This document shows, in pieces, positions 26,626 through 34,952 of a DNA stretch of 64,000 nucleotides (position 1 is its first letter; every line of letters begins with the position of its first letter). The notes beneath the pieces are model-generated. The model made no database searches, had not been told where the DNA came from, and was given only the letters and a program-made list of their open reading frames with translations. A program made the position numbers and the translations under genes. Origin of the DNA: Anaerolineae bacterium (GTDB taxonomy: Bacteria > Chloroflexota > Anaerolineae > Aggregatilineales > Phototrophicaceae). The DNA is taken from positions 1 through 64,000 of the forward strand of contig JAJEGA010000106.1 in NCBI GenBank assembly GCA_022820125.1, given 5' to 3'.

Positions 26626-27318
26626 TTAACACATGTGGTCAATAAACTCAACCAGTATGGAAGAAGCCATTTTGTGGCCGATGGTTTGACTGCCCTCGGC
26701 GTCAAGGCGGACGGTGACCGGGCCTTCAAAGGGGTCGCGCGCGACGACTTCCAAGGTTACGCCCATCGTCAACCCGCGTTCCTGGGTATTCTGCAGCATG
26801 GCGGGGTCGTCCATGATGAAGCGGCGGATGCGCGCCCGCGAATTGGGGCGCAAGGTCGAAAGCGGCTGCAAGTTCCGCTCCTGCATAATGCCTTCCAAGT
26901 TAGGGATGGGATCGCCGTGCGGGTCATAGCTTGGCTCGCCGAGTTTGCGCGCGATCGCCTCAACAAAGCGATCGGACACGCTGTGCTCCAGCGCTTCGGC
27001 TTCGTCATGGATCTCATGCAGTTGATAACCCAGGTCGCGAACGAGATAAGTTTCAATCAGCCGATGGCGGCGCAGCATTTGCAGGGCCACGCGCTCGCCT
27101 TCTTCGGTCAGGCGGACGCCGCGATACTTAAGATAATCGACCGTGCCTTCCTCGACCAGGCGCTGCGCCATATCGGTCACAGCCGGCGCCGATATGCGCA
27201 AGGCATCGGCAAGCGCATTGGTGGAGACGCGATCGCCCTCCCGCTGCAAGGTGTATACCGCCTTCAGGAAGTCTTCAACCGATTGCGATGTTCCCGGAGC
27301 GTCTCGGCGCCCGTTCAT
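26626..27318 (-). CDS. DtxR/MntR-family metal-dependent transcriptional repressor
   Basis: Winged-helix N-domain (SVEDFLKAVYTL, ALADALRISAPAVTDMAQRL, YRGVRLTEEG), dimerisation domain (HEIHDEAEALEHSVSD) and a C-terminal SH3/FeoA-like domain (PNSRARIRRFIMDDP ... GVTLEVVARDPFEGPVTV, in parts). In place of the Met and Cys used by iron-sensing DtxR/IdeR, it has D16 and E108, followed by E111 and H112, as in manganese-sensing MntR. K19 replaces the MntR Glu11, so the site is not identical. It probably represses metal uptake when metal is plentiful; no transporter gene is in the window. Confidence 0.87.
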   Translation of the reverse strand: MNGRRDAPGTSQSVEDFLKAVYTLQREGDRVSTNALADALRISAPAVTDMAQRLVEEGTVDYLKYRGVRLTEEGERVALQMLRRHRLIETYLVRDLGYQLHEIHDEAEALEHSVSDRFVEAIARKLGEPSYDPHGDPIPNLEGIMQERNLQPLSTLRPNSRARIRRFIMDDPAMLQNTQERGLTMGVTLEVVARDPFEGPVTVRLDAEGSQTIGHKMASSILVEFIDHMC

Positions 27319-27619
27319 ATTTTTGCCTCAGCCAACTAGGCCAGCGCCGGCGAAGGGGATCATTCGCGCTGCCGCGGGTCCCAACATTCGCATTCAGCGC
27401 CTCGAGCAAGTCTCGCCTATCATAACACAGAACCATAGGCGTCTTGATTCGGGCGCGCCAACGCGCTTCTAATGGAGCCGCGCTAAACTGGAGGCGCAGC
27501 GGCGGGGCAAGGCTTTCGATTATCCCAATGCGCGAGGCGGCGCTGGAATTGACCGCCGCAGTTCACTGCCGTAGAATAAGCCTATTGGGCGCAGAAAACA
27601 GCAGCAACGGATTCGTGCC
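27319..27619. other. Intergenic region between divergent dtxR-type and dnaJ-like genes
   Basis: About 300 bp with no convincing small gene, repeat or RNA. It must carry the promoters of both flanking divergent genes. I see TAGAAT at about 27573 as a possible -10 for the rightward gene, but no clear -35 or operator. Confidence 0.4.
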
Positions 27620-28501
27620 ATGAGCAGAAACTACTATGCCGTGCTGGGCGTCTCGCGGGATGCCGGGGACGATGACATCAAAAAAGCGTTTCGCCGGAAG
27701 GCGAAGCAATATCACCCCGACGCCAATCCGGATGATGCCAGCGCCGAAGCCCGCTTCAAGGAAGTGAACGAAGCCTACGAAGTCTTGAGCGATGAAGAGA
27801 AGCGCTCGGCTTACGACCGCTTCGGACCAAACTGGCGGCAATACCAGACGGTCAATGGGGATAATCCCTTCAGTGGCAGTGGCGAAGCGCCCTACAACGA
27901 TATGTCCGATATATTCGAGACTTTCTTTGGCGGGGCTGGCGGCGGGCGCGGCGGCTTCCACACCCGCGCAGACTTTCCCCGCGCCGGGCGGCATATCGAA
28001 CAGGATGTGCGCATCAGCCTGCGCGAAGCCTACGAAGGCACACAGCGCGTCGTCAGCAAAGACGGGCGCGACATCACGGTGCGCATCCCGCGGGGGGCCG
28101 CCAGCGGCACCAAGGTGCGGCTCGCGGGCGAAGGGCATCCCGGTTACCAAGGCGGCAGCGCCGGGCATTTGTACCTGGTGGTTCAAGTCGCTGATGACCC
28201 GCAGTTTGAGCGGACAGGCGATGACCTGATGGTTGATGTCAAAGTTGATGCTATGACCGCGATGCTGGGCGGAGAAGCCGAGGTGCCGACGCTCGCGCGC
28301 CCGCTGCGCACGAAGATCCGCGCCGGCACGCAGACGGGCCAAAAACTGCGCCTCACTGGCAAAGGCATGCCCAAGCTGCGAAAGGGGGATGAATTCGGCG
28401 ACCTTTACGCGCGGGTCGTGATCACCGTGCCCACGGCGCTCAATGCGGATCAGCGCGAACGAGCGGAAGCGCTGCGCGACAGCCTGAGCCAGCTTCCCTA
28501 A
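27620..28501 (+). CDS. DnaJ-like co-chaperone lacking the zinc finger (CbpA type)
   Basis: A 293-residue class II (type B) J-protein. The J-domain spans residues 1-70 with the DnaK-stimulating HPD in [12 protein letters not shown] Gly/Phe-rich stretch follows ([15 protein letters not shown]), and then the two client-binding beta domains ([30 protein letters not shown]). The CxxCxGxG zinc repeats of true DnaJ are absent; these are present in the dnaJ at 60944. It probably delivers a special set of clients to DnaK. The ATG at 27620 follows a weakly purine-rich leader. Confidence 0.9.
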   Translation: MSRNYYAVLGVSRDAGDDDIKKAFRRKAKQYHPDANPDDASAEARFKEVNEAYEVLSDEEKRSAYDRFGPNWRQYQTVNGDNPFSGSGEAPYNDMSDIFETFFGGAGGGRGGFHTRADFPRAGRHIEQDVRISLREAYEGTQRVVSKDGRDITVRIPRGAASGTKVRLAGEGHPGYQGGSAGHLYLVVQVADDPQFERTGDDLMVDVKVDAMTAMLGGEAEVPTLARPLRTKIRAGTQTGQKLRLTGKGMPKLRKGDEFGDLYARVVITVPTALNADQRERAEALRDSLSQLP

Positions 28502-28537
28502 TTCGTATAGTCCCAATTAGCCGCCACCCATGATCGA

Positions 28538-29422
28538 ATGAGGATGCGACAGGCAACGCTTCAGTGTTTCGTATTGCTGCTCGCGCCAGGCGGGGCCCTT
28601 CTGCTGCTCGCCTATTTGCGCGTGCGGGAATGGCTCTATCCACAGTCGCCGCCGGTCGAGCCTCAATTAGCCGGCTCTCCCTTCGCCAGAGTGAATTTCG
28701 AAAGCGAGGACGGGCTCAACATCGCCGCCTGGTATGCGCCGCCGCCCATACCTGAGGGGAGCGCGGTGCTGTTATTGCATGGGCATGGCGGCAACCGCGA
28801 TCAACTGCTCTGCCACGCGCGCTACCTGCTGGCGGCCGGTTATGGGACGCTATTGATAGACTTTCGCAATCATGGCGATTCTGCTGGCGACCGTACCTCC
28901 ATGGGCGCCCACGAAATCAAAGACGGGCGCGCCGCATACCGTTTCCTCGAGGGGCAGGCGAATGTGGCGCGGATTGCGCTTTGGGGGCATTCAATGGGGG
29001 GCGCCGTCGCCTGCGCTTTGATGAGCGAAGTGGATGCCGCCGCGCTCTTCGTCGACGCAACCTTCACCGACTTCCCTTCGATCGTGCGCCACGGGGTCAT
29101 TGCTCGGGGTTTGCCCGCGTCGCCCACCAGCGAAATCCTGACGACCTTATACGGCTTTTTGAGTGGCAGCGACTGGAATGCCCTCCGCCCCGCAGATCAG
29201 CTGGCCGCGCTGGACAAGCCGGCGCTGCTGTTTCATGGGAGCGAGGACCCGATCATACCGCTAGCCGAAGCCGAGGGCATGGCCGCGGCAAACCCGCTTA
29301 TTCGGCTTTCGATATTTGAGGGCGGCGGGCACAGCGACCTGTACGACTTGGACCCACAGCGCTATCGCAGCGAAACCCTGGCTTATCTGCGGGATTGCTT
29401 TGCGGCGCTTTCGAATGAGTAG
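28538..29422 (+). CDS. Membrane-anchored alpha/beta hydrolase
   Basis: An N-terminal hydrophobic anchor (CFVLLLAPGGALLLLAYLRV) precedes an alpha/beta-hydrolase domain. The nucleophile is S152 in LWGHSMGGAVA, the acid D237 in HGSEDPIIP and the histidine H265 in EGGGHSDLYDL. The oxyanion-hole motif LLLHGHGGNRDQ is typical of the family. It resembles BEM46/FrsA-like hydrolases tethered to the outer face of the membrane. Substrate unknown. It begins 36 bp downstream of the dnaJ-like gene and may share its transcript. A second in-frame ATG lies two codons on (28544). Confidence 0.87.
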   Translation: MRMRQATLQCFVLLLAPGGALLLLAYLRVREWLYPQSPPVEPQLAGSPFARVNFESEDGLNIAAWYAPPPIPEGSAVLLLHGHGGNRDQLLCHARYLLAAGYGTLLIDFRNHGDSAGDRTSMGAHEIKDGRAAYRFLEGQANVARIALWGHSMGGAVACALMSEVDAAALFVDATFTDFPSIVRHGVIARGLPASPTSEILTTLYGFLSGSDWNALRPADQLAALDKPALLFHGSEDPIIPLAEAEGMAAANPLIRLSIFEGGGHSDLYDLDPQRYRSETLAYLRDCFAALSNE

Positions 29423-29473
29423 GCTGCTGATATACTGATAAGATCAGGGCATGGGTAGATTAAGGAAAGGGGA

Positions 29474-30667
29474 ATGCCGCGCTTTCTCTGGCTGATCGCG
29501 AGTCTGCTGCTGCTATCGGCTTGCACTGGTTTGACGGCTTGGCGCGATGATGCCTCGCGGCAGCCATCCGAAAGCTCGGCAGCAGCGACGCCGACAGCCC
29601 TGTCCGCTGAAATCATCAGCGCCGCCGACGCCGAATATCTGCTGCTGGCGAACATATACGCGCGCTCAAGCCCGTCGGTCGTGAACATTGAAGTTCGCAG
29701 CGGGGATGAGACGCGCCGGGGCTCTGGATTCGTCTACGATCGCGGGGGGCGTCTTGTCACTAACGCGCATCTGGTGAAGGCTGCCGATGCCATCACTGTG
29801 ACGCTGGGGAATGCATTCGTGCTTGATGCGGACCTGGTGGGCTTGGACAGCTTCAGCGATTTGGCTGTGCTCAAAGTCAACGCGGCGGATGCGCGCCTGG
29901 TCCCGCTGCGCATTGGCGAATCGGCGAGCGTGATCGTGGGGCAGCGGGCGATCGCAATCGGCAATCCCTTCGGGCTGAAGGCCTCCATGACCGCCGGCAT
30001 CGTCAGTGGATTGGGCCGCACGCTGCCTTCAGCCGCGCTGATAGACGCCGGGGCGGCGGCCGGCTTCGACAATCCCTCGATCATTCAGATTGACGCCCCG
30101 ATCCATCCTGGCAATTCTGGCGGTCCCCTGCTCAATTCGAGCGGATTGGTCATTGGCATCACCACCGCCATGCAGTCCGACAGCGGTCAGTTTCAAGGGA
30201 TTGGCTTCGCCGTGCCGGCCGATACGATGCGCCGCGTCATCCCGGATTTGCTTGCGGCGGGGCGGGTCGATTATGCCTGGATGGGCATCTCGGTGATGCC
30301 GGAGGAGGGCGGCTATGGCACAGCCGCTTTGAGTGAAGCGCTGGATCTGCCGGTGGCGCGCGGCGTGCTGCTGCGCGGGGTGAACGAAGGCTCGCCAGCC
30401 CATTTGGCTGGGCTGCGCGGCGGCGACAGGCTGGTCGATATTCGGGGCAAAACGGTCTGCGCCGGCGGCGATCTGATCGTCGCCATCAACGGTTATTATT
30501 TTGACGACCTGGACGCGCTGATAACCTACCTGGTGCAAAATTCTCGACCCGGCGATGAGGTGGATTTGGTCGTCATCCGCGAGCGACAGGCAATTGATGT
30601 AAGCCTGGTGCTGCAGAACCGGCCAAGCCGGGACCGTCCCACAATTGACTGCAATACCGGGCGCTAG
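29474..30667 (+). CDS. HtrA/DegP-like trypsin-type serine protease, lipoprotein
   Basis: The lipoprotein signal ends in the lipobox LLSAC, placing the mature lipidated Cys at residue 17. A trypsin domain follows with H99 (LVTNAHLVK), D129 (DSFSDLAVLK) and S215 (HPGNSGGPLLN), and a C-terminal PDZ domain (RGVLLRGVNEGSPAHLAGL ... GGDRLVDI). The single PDZ domain and 397 residues suit DegS/HtrA-type proteases for extracytoplasmic protein quality control. A short low-complexity spacer separates lipobox and protease. It follows the alpha/beta hydrolase by 51 bp, in the same direction. Confidence 0.92.
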   Translation: MPRFLWLIASLLLLSACTGLTAWRDDASRQPSESSAAATPTALSAEIISAADAEYLLLANIYARSSPSVVNIEVRSGDETRRGSGFVYDRGGRLVTNAHLVKAADAITVTLGNAFVLDADLVGLDSFSDLAVLKVNAADARLVPLRIGESASVIVGQRAIAIGNPFGLKASMTAGIVSGLGRTLPSAALIDAGAAAGFDNPSIIQIDAPIHPGNSGGPLLNSSGLVIGITTAMQSDSGQFQGIGFAVPADTMRRVIPDLLAAGRVDYAWMGISVMPEEGGYGTAALSEALDLPVARGVLLRGVNEGSPAHLAGLRGGDRLVDIRGKTVCAGGDLIVAINGYYFDDLDALITYLVQNSRPGDEVDLVVIRERQAIDVSLVLQNRPSRDRPTIDCNTGR

Positions 30668-30678
30668 GCGGGCAGGCT

Positions 30679-31263
30679 ATGAAGCGAAACGAATTGACTT
30701 CCAACCTGGTCGTCATGCGGCCGCTGGCGCGAGCGGATATCCCGCATATCCGACGTCTGGCGGCGGCGGAAGCGATCGCCAAAAATACCTACGTGCCGCA
30801 TCCCTACCCGCCGGAAGCGGCTGACGAATTTGTCCAAAAGGCGATCGACGGGTGGCGGCAGCGCGAAGCCTGTGTTTTTGCGATCATTGAAAGCGCGAGC
30901 GCGCAATTTGCCGGCTGCATGGGCCTGCATCCGGAGCCAGCGCATCAGCGCGCCGAAGTCGGTTATTGGATCGGCTTGCCTTATTGGGGACGCGGCTTGG
31001 CGACGGCGGCGCTCCGACTAATCATAGAATTTGGCTTTGGCGAGCTGGGGCTCAATCGCATCGCCGCCGGGCATTTTCCTTACAATCCGGCCTCCGGACG
31101 CGTGATGCAAAAAGCGAAGATGCGTTATGAGGGCACGCTGCGGGAGGCGCATTTCCATCGCGGCGAATTCAAAGACGAGGTTCGCTACGCGATACTTCGA
31201 CGAGACTACGCTGCCGATAACCCGCTTGAAGCCAATAAAACGAAAGGGACCGCAGAGGATTAG
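30679..31263 (+). CDS. GNAT-family N-acetyltransferase (RimJ/RimL-like)
   Basis: A 194-residue acetyl-CoA-dependent acyltransferase. Motif A is recognisable as GYWIGLPYWGRGLATAALRL followed by IEFGFGELGLNRIAAGHFP and the NPASGRVMQKAKMRYEGTLR block, the pattern of ribosomal-protein N-acetyltransferases RimJ/RimL. The target amine is not predictable; many such paralogues act on antibiotics or other metabolites. It follows the protease by 11 bp. Its stop codon lies within the loop of a strong hairpin that serves as terminator for the opposite strand. Confidence 0.88.
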   Translation: MKRNELTSNLVVMRPLARADIPHIRRLAAAEAIAKNTYVPHPYPPEAADEFVQKAIDGWRQREACVFAIIESASAQFAGCMGLHPEPAHQRAEVGYWIGLPYWGRGLATAALRLIIEFGFGELGLNRIAAGHFPYNPASGRVMQKAKMRYEGTLREAHFHRGEFKDEVRYAILRRDYAADNPLEANKTKGTAED

Positions 31264-31274
31264 TCTGCGGTCCC
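31246..31274 (-). terminator. Strong intrinsic terminator, minus strand
   Basis: GGGACCGCAGA and TCTGCGGTCCC form an 11-bp perfect stem with a 7-nt loop. On the minus strand it is followed by TTTCGTTTTATT, a good T-tract. The right-hand side lacks T's for the plus strand, so it ends a leftward transcript. The hairpin overlaps the GNAT stop. Confidence 0.75.
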
Positions 31275-31348
31275 TCGACTGTCATTTTCACAGTCTAGCG
31301 GTTTCGGGTTCACCCCTCTAACGGAGAAACCCTAGAGGTGTGAATCGG

Positions 31349-31378
31349 TTAGAGGGCAGCCCCCTTAGAACCTGACAT
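31349..31378 (-). CDS. Nine-codon leader-type ORF (MSGSKGAAL)
   Basis: A short ORF starting with ATG at 31378 and stopping at 31349. It is preceded by AAAGGAGGTGATC at 31383-31395, which is complementary over 13 nt to the conserved 16S rRNA 3' tail, nine bases before the ATG. Such strength is far above that of other genes in the window. The peptide has no recognised similarity. It may be a leader peptide, or the sequence may serve another purpose such as ribosome binding in itself. Confidence 0.4.
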   Translation of the reverse strand: MSGSKGAAL

Positions 31379-31415
31379 TTCTGATCACCTCCTTTACTCG
31401 GCCAACGATGCCAAG

Positions 31416-31444
31416 AGCATAGCACAGGCGCGGCTAGGGCGCAA
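31416..31444 (-). promoter_or_regulatory. Promoter-like pair for the small minus-strand unit
   Basis: On the minus strand, TTGCGC (31439-31444) and TATGCT (31416-31421) are separated by 17 bp, a sigma-70-like arrangement with a good -10 and a poor -35. It places a transcription start near 31409. Confidence 0.4.
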
Positions 31445-31458
31445 GCCGGCCGGACAGC

Positions 31459-31636
31459 CTAGGCAGAGCAATCGCAGTTAAATCATAATGCGCCGTTCGC
31501 CACGAAAATTGTGAAAATGTAGGGGCGTATCGCCGATACGCCCGTTGAATATGACATAAAATTGCGGGCGTTTCAGCGAAACGCCCCTACAGATTACGAA
31601 ATGTGAGGGAAAATTGTTATTTTCAGCGCAATTTCA
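31459..31636 (+). repeat. Paired-hairpin element, type A, copy 1
   Basis: Contains two facing hairpin units: TGTAGGGGCG plus core TATCGCCGATA plus CGCCCG at about 31519, and GCGGGCG plus core TTTCAGCGAAA plus CGCCCCTACA at about 31566. The AT-rich flanks match copy 2 at 44843-45021 in reverse orientation almost base for base (for example ATAATGCGCCGTTCGCCACG and GTGAGGGAAAATTGTTATTT). The rest of 31410-31844 holds no other gene. Confidence 0.85.
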
Positions 31637-31844
31637 ACAGTCAGGCGAGGACAGATGACGGGAGCGCCCAGTACCGGACTCTCGCTGCGCGCGCTCGCCG
31701 GATCGCCCTACATTTTCCACCCTGTTCCGCCTATACTTGAGCGCTGTTTTCTTATTCTCCGCTGAACCGCGCGCCACTCGATGGTGTTACAATGAACGGA
31801 GAAAAAGCCAACGCAGACCTCGTCACCGCAGAGGGAGACCGCGC

Positions 31845-33395
31845 ATGACCACAAGCCTCAAGATTGAGCAGCTGCGCGCAAAACGCGACCAGAGCCAGCA
31901 GGGCGGCGGCGAAGCCCGCATCCAGCGGCAGCATGACAAGGGCAAGAAAACCGCGCGCGAACGGCTTGATATCCTGCTCGATCCCGGCACCTTCCGCGAA
32001 CTGGACGCCTTTGCGCATCATCACAACAACAAATTCGGGCTGGAGCGCAACAAGCCGCTCAGCGACAGCGTCGTCACCGGCTGGGGCACGATCGACGGGC
32101 GGCTGGTTTACGTTTATTCGCAGGATTTCACGGTCATGGGTGGCAGCTTGAGCGAGGCGCATGCAGCCAAGATCATCAAGATCATGGCGATGGCGGTCAA
32201 GGTGGGCGCGCCGGTCATCGGCTTGAACGACAGCGGCGGCGCGCGCATCCAGGAAGGCGTCGAAAGCCTGGGCGGTTATGCCGATATCTTCTTGCAGAAC
32301 ACGCTGGCGAGCGGCGTCATCCCCCAGATCAGCGTCATTATGGGACCCTGCGCCGGCGGCGCCGTTTACAGCCCGGCGCTGACCGATTTCATCATCATGG
32401 TCAAAGACAGCAGTTATATGTTCATCACCGGTCCCGATGTCGTAAAACAAGTGCTGAACGAGGATGTGACCTTTGAGGGGCTGGGCGGCGCGTCGGTGCA
32501 TGGCAGCGAGAGCGGCGTCTGCCACTTTGTCGCTGATGACGAAACGCAGGCGCTGACGCTGGCGCGCGAGCTGCTGAGTTATCTGCCGCAGAACAATATG
32601 GAAGATCCGCCGCCGCTGCCAGCTACTGATGACCCGCTGCGTACAGAATCGGCGCTGGACAGCATCGTGCCGGAGAACCCCAATCAGCCTTATGACATCA
32701 AGAAAGTCATTGAGCTAATCGTCGATGACGGGCATTTCTTCGAGGTGCATGAGGACTTCGCCGCCAATATCGTGGTCGGCTACGCGCGCTTGGGCGGCAA
32801 CGCGGTTGGCATCGTCGCCAATCAGCCGATGGTGTTGGCGGGCGTGCTGGATATCAAAGCCAGCGTGAAGGCGGCGCGTTTCGTGCGCACCTGCGACGCC
32901 TTTAATGTGCCGATCATCACCTTCGTCGATGTGCCCGGTTATTTGCCCGGCGCCGATCAAGAGCATAACGGCATCATCATGAGCGGCGCCAAGCTGCTCT
33001 TCGCCTTTTGCGAAGCGACCGTGCCCAAGCTGACGGTGACCACGCGCAAATCTTACGGCGGCGCCTACTGCGTCATGAACAGCAAGCATATCCGCGCCGA
33101 CCTCAACATCGCCTGGCCCACCGCCGAAATCGCAGTGATGGGACCGGAGGGCGCGGTTGAGATTATCTACCGGCGCGAGCTGCAGGAGGCGGAAGACCCC
33201 GCGGCGCGCAAGCGGGAGCTGGCGGCGGAATACCGCGAGACCTTCGCCAACCCGTATATCGCGGCCAGCCGCGGTTTTATCGACGACATCATTGAGCCGC
33301 ATAATACGCGTCCGCGCTTGATTAACGCCTTGCAGGTCTTCCAAAACAAGCGCGATGAGAATCTGCCGAAGAAGCATGGCAATATCCCGCTGTAG
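31845..33395 (+). CDS. pccB: Acyl-CoA carboxylase carboxyltransferase subunit (PccB-like)
   Basis: A 516-residue two-domain crotonase-fold protein that transfers CO2 from carboxybiotin to acetyl-/propionyl-CoA. Signatures include [20 protein letters not shown] with the [17 protein letters not shown] oxyanion loop (N-half), and [20 protein letters not shown] with [17 protein letters not shown] and [17 protein letters not shown] (C-half). The residue in GGAY-C-VM corresponds, as I recall it, to the position that separates propionyl- (Asp) from acetyl-CoA-preferring (Ile) enzymes; here it is Cys. I chose the ATG at 31845 after GAGGGAG; the earlier in-frame extension is non-conserved. It is the first of three carboxylase genes. 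Confidence 0.92.
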   Translation: MTTSLKIEQLRAKRDQSQQGGGEARIQRQHDKGKKTARERLDILLDPGTFRELDAFAHHHNNKFGLERNKPLSDSVVTGWGTIDGRLVYVYSQDFTVMGGSLSEAHAAKIIKIMAMAVKVGAPVIGLNDSGGARIQEGVESLGGYADIFLQNTLASGVIPQISVIMGPCAGGAVYSPALTDFIIMVKDSSYMFITGPDVVKQVLNEDVTFEGLGGASVHGSESGVCHFVADDETQALTLARELLSYLPQNNMEDPPPLPATDDPLRTESALDSIVPENPNQPYDIKKVIELIVDDGHFFEVHEDFAANIVVGYARLGGNAVGIVANQPMVLAGVLDIKASVKAARFVRTCDAFNVPIITFVDVPGYLPGADQEHNGIIMSGAKLLFAFCEATVPKLTVTTRKSYGGAYCVMNSKHIRADLNIAWPTAEIAVMGPEGAVEIIYRRELQEAEDPAARKRELAAEYRETFANPYIAASRGFIDDIIEPHNTRPRLINALQVFQNKRDENLPKKHGNIPL

Positions 33396-33425
33396 CCGCA
33401 GGCTGCTGAAGCCGGCCAATATGAG

Positions 33426-34952
33426 GTGACGACTTTGCAAACAGGTCCCTTCAACAAAATTTTAATCCCCAATCGCGGCGAGATTGCAGTGCGGATCATC
33501 CGCGCGGCGCGCGACTTGGGCATCCCGACGGTGGCGGTCTACTCCGATGTCGACCGCCGAGCGCTGCATGTGCGTTATGCCGATGAGGCGGTGCATATTG
33601 GTGGTCCGCGGCCGGCGGAGAGTTATCTGCGCATGGACAAGCTTATCGAAGTGGCGCGCCGGACGGGCGCCGAAGCCATCCACCCCGGTTACGGCTTCCT
33701 GGCGGAGAATGCCGATTTCGCGCAGCAGGTGATGGACGAAGGCATCGTCTGGATTGGTCCATCGCCCAGCGCCATCGCCACCATGGGCGACAAGCAGGCG
33801 GCGCGCAGCACCGTCAAACGCAACGGCGTGCCCCTGATACCGGGCACGGAAGCGGGCATGCCCGATGACGAATTGATCCATGCCGCCAAGAGAATCGGCT
33901 TTCCCGTGCTGATTAAGGCGGTGGCTGGCGGCGGCGGCACTGGCATGCGCCCGGTGGCGCGAGCGGAGGACTTCGCCGAGTCGCTGGCGACGGCGCGGCG
34001 GGAAGCGGAGAGCGCCTTCGGCAACGGCGATGTTTATGTCGAGAAGCTGCTGCTGGGCGCGCGTCATATCGAGTTTCAGATCTTGGCGGACGCGCATGGC
34101 AATACGATTCATCTGGGCGAGCGCGAGTGTTCGATACAGCGCCGGCATCAAAAGCTGGTGGAAGAAGCGCCGAGCGTCTTCGTCGACCGCGAACTGCGCG
34201 AAGAGATGGGCGCGATGGCGATCGCGGCGGCGGAATCGGTGGGTTATATCAACGCCGGCACGATTGAATGTATGGTCGACCGCGACAAGAATTTCTATTT
34301 TCTGGAGATGAACACGCGGCTGCAAGTCGAGCATCCGGTGACCGAGCTGGTGACCGGCATCGACCTGGCAAAAGAGCAGATCCGCATCGCGCGCGGCCGG
34401 CGAATGGGCCCCACCGAGAGCCTGCTGGAGCCCAAGGGCTGGGCGATCGAATGCCGCATCAACGCTGAAGACCCCTACAACAATTTCATGCCGTCCACTG
34501 GGACGATCACAACGCAGATCTTGCCGACTGGTCCCGGTGTGCGCGTCGATGGCGGCGTCTATTCCGGCTCCGAGATCACCCCCTATTATGACAGCTTGAT
34601 CGCCAAGCTGATCACCTGGGGCGAGACGCGTTCCGAGGCGATGCTGCGGATGCGGCGGGCGCTGGCTGAATATCGCATCATGGGTTTGAAACACAATATC
34701 CCCTTCCATATCAATTTGCTGAACAGCATCAGCTTCATCGCCGGGCAATTCGACACCAGCTTTGTTGAGCGGCGCTTCAATATGAACACCTACGAACAAG
34801 ACCCGACGGCGAGCGACCTGGAGACGGTGGCGATCGCGGCGACGCTCTACGCGCATCGTCAGCGGCAGTTGGCATCTCAGGTGGTGGCGCCAGCCAAGCG
34901 CGACGCCAGCAACTGGAAATGGATGGGACGCTTCGAGAGGATGCGCCGATGA
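33426..34952 (+). CDS. accC: Biotin carboxylase subunit of acyl-CoA carboxylase
   Basis: ATP-grasp biotin carboxylase of 508 residues. It has the N-terminal KILIPNRGEIAVRIIRAARD, the AIHPGYGFLAENADFA strip, the Gly-rich ATP lid KAVAGGGGTGMRPV, the metal/ATP glutamates in FYFLEMNTRLQVEHPVTE, and the C-terminal RINAEDPYNNFMPSTG. It carboxylates the biotin on the BCCP encoded next. The start is a GTG at 33426 with only a weak ribosome site; an ATG seven bases upstream is out of frame. It ends in an ATGA overlap with the BCCP gene, implying translational coupling. The C-terminus is about 50 residues longer than E. coli AccC. Confidence 0.94.
   Translation: MTTLQTGPFNKILIPNRGEIAVRIIRAARDLGIPTVAVYSDVDRRALHVRYADEAVHIGGPRPAESYLRMDKLIEVARRTGAEAIHPGYGFLAENADFAQQVMDEGIVWIGPSPSAIATMGDKQAARSTVKRNGVPLIPGTEAGMPDDELIHAAKRIGFPVLIKAVAGGGGTGMRPVARAEDFAESLATARREAESAFGNGDVYVEKLLLGARHIEFQILADAHGNTIHLGERECSIQRRHQKLVEEAPSVFVDRELREEMGAMAIAAAESVGYINAGTIECMVDRDKNFYFLEMNTRLQVEHPVTELVTGIDLAKEQIRIARGRRMGPTESLLEPKGWAIECRINAEDPYNNFMPSTGTITTQILPTGPGVRVDGGVYSGSEITPYYDSLIAKLITWGETRSEAMLRMRRALAEYRIMGLKHNIPFHINLLNSISFIAGQFDTSFVERRFNMNTYEQDPTASDLETVAIAATLYAHRQRQLASQVVAPAKRDASNWKWMGRFERMRR

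Larger units (their letters stand above)
31235..31409 (-). ncRNA. Candidate structured small RNA or leader transcript, unnamed
   Basis: A short minus-strand unit with promoter-like elements (31416-31444), a perfect 13-nt Shine-Dalgarno, a nine-codon ORF and a strong terminator (31246-31274). Between them are several stems: CCCTCTAAC with GTTAGAGGG (9 bp); GGTTTC with GAAACC; and GACTGT with ACAGTC. The stem CACC..TCTA with TAGAGGGGTG competes with the first. The alternative pairings recall attenuators, but no gene follows past the terminator. I recognise no known family. Ends are estimates. Confidence 0.5.

Noticed and set aside
31265..31370. tRNA-like look of the plus strand (GGGTTCACCCC and a run of short stems)
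   Set aside because: No acceptor stem, anticodon arm or CCA can be fitted. The features are explained better by the minus-strand structured unit.
31383..31395. GATCACCTCCTTT on the plus strand as a fragment of 16S rRNA
   Set aside because: Only 13 nt match and no other rRNA sequence flanks it. On the minus strand it has the correct position for a Shine-Dalgarno.
33462..34856. Long open frame (464 codons) antisense to accC
   Set aside because: High-GC codon use keeps the reverse frame open; the plus strand is unmistakably biotin carboxylase and the antisense product shows no recognisable motif. The same holds for 2115-3152 (antisense to pdhB/E2), 46893-48377 (dnaE) and 51252-52703 (secA).
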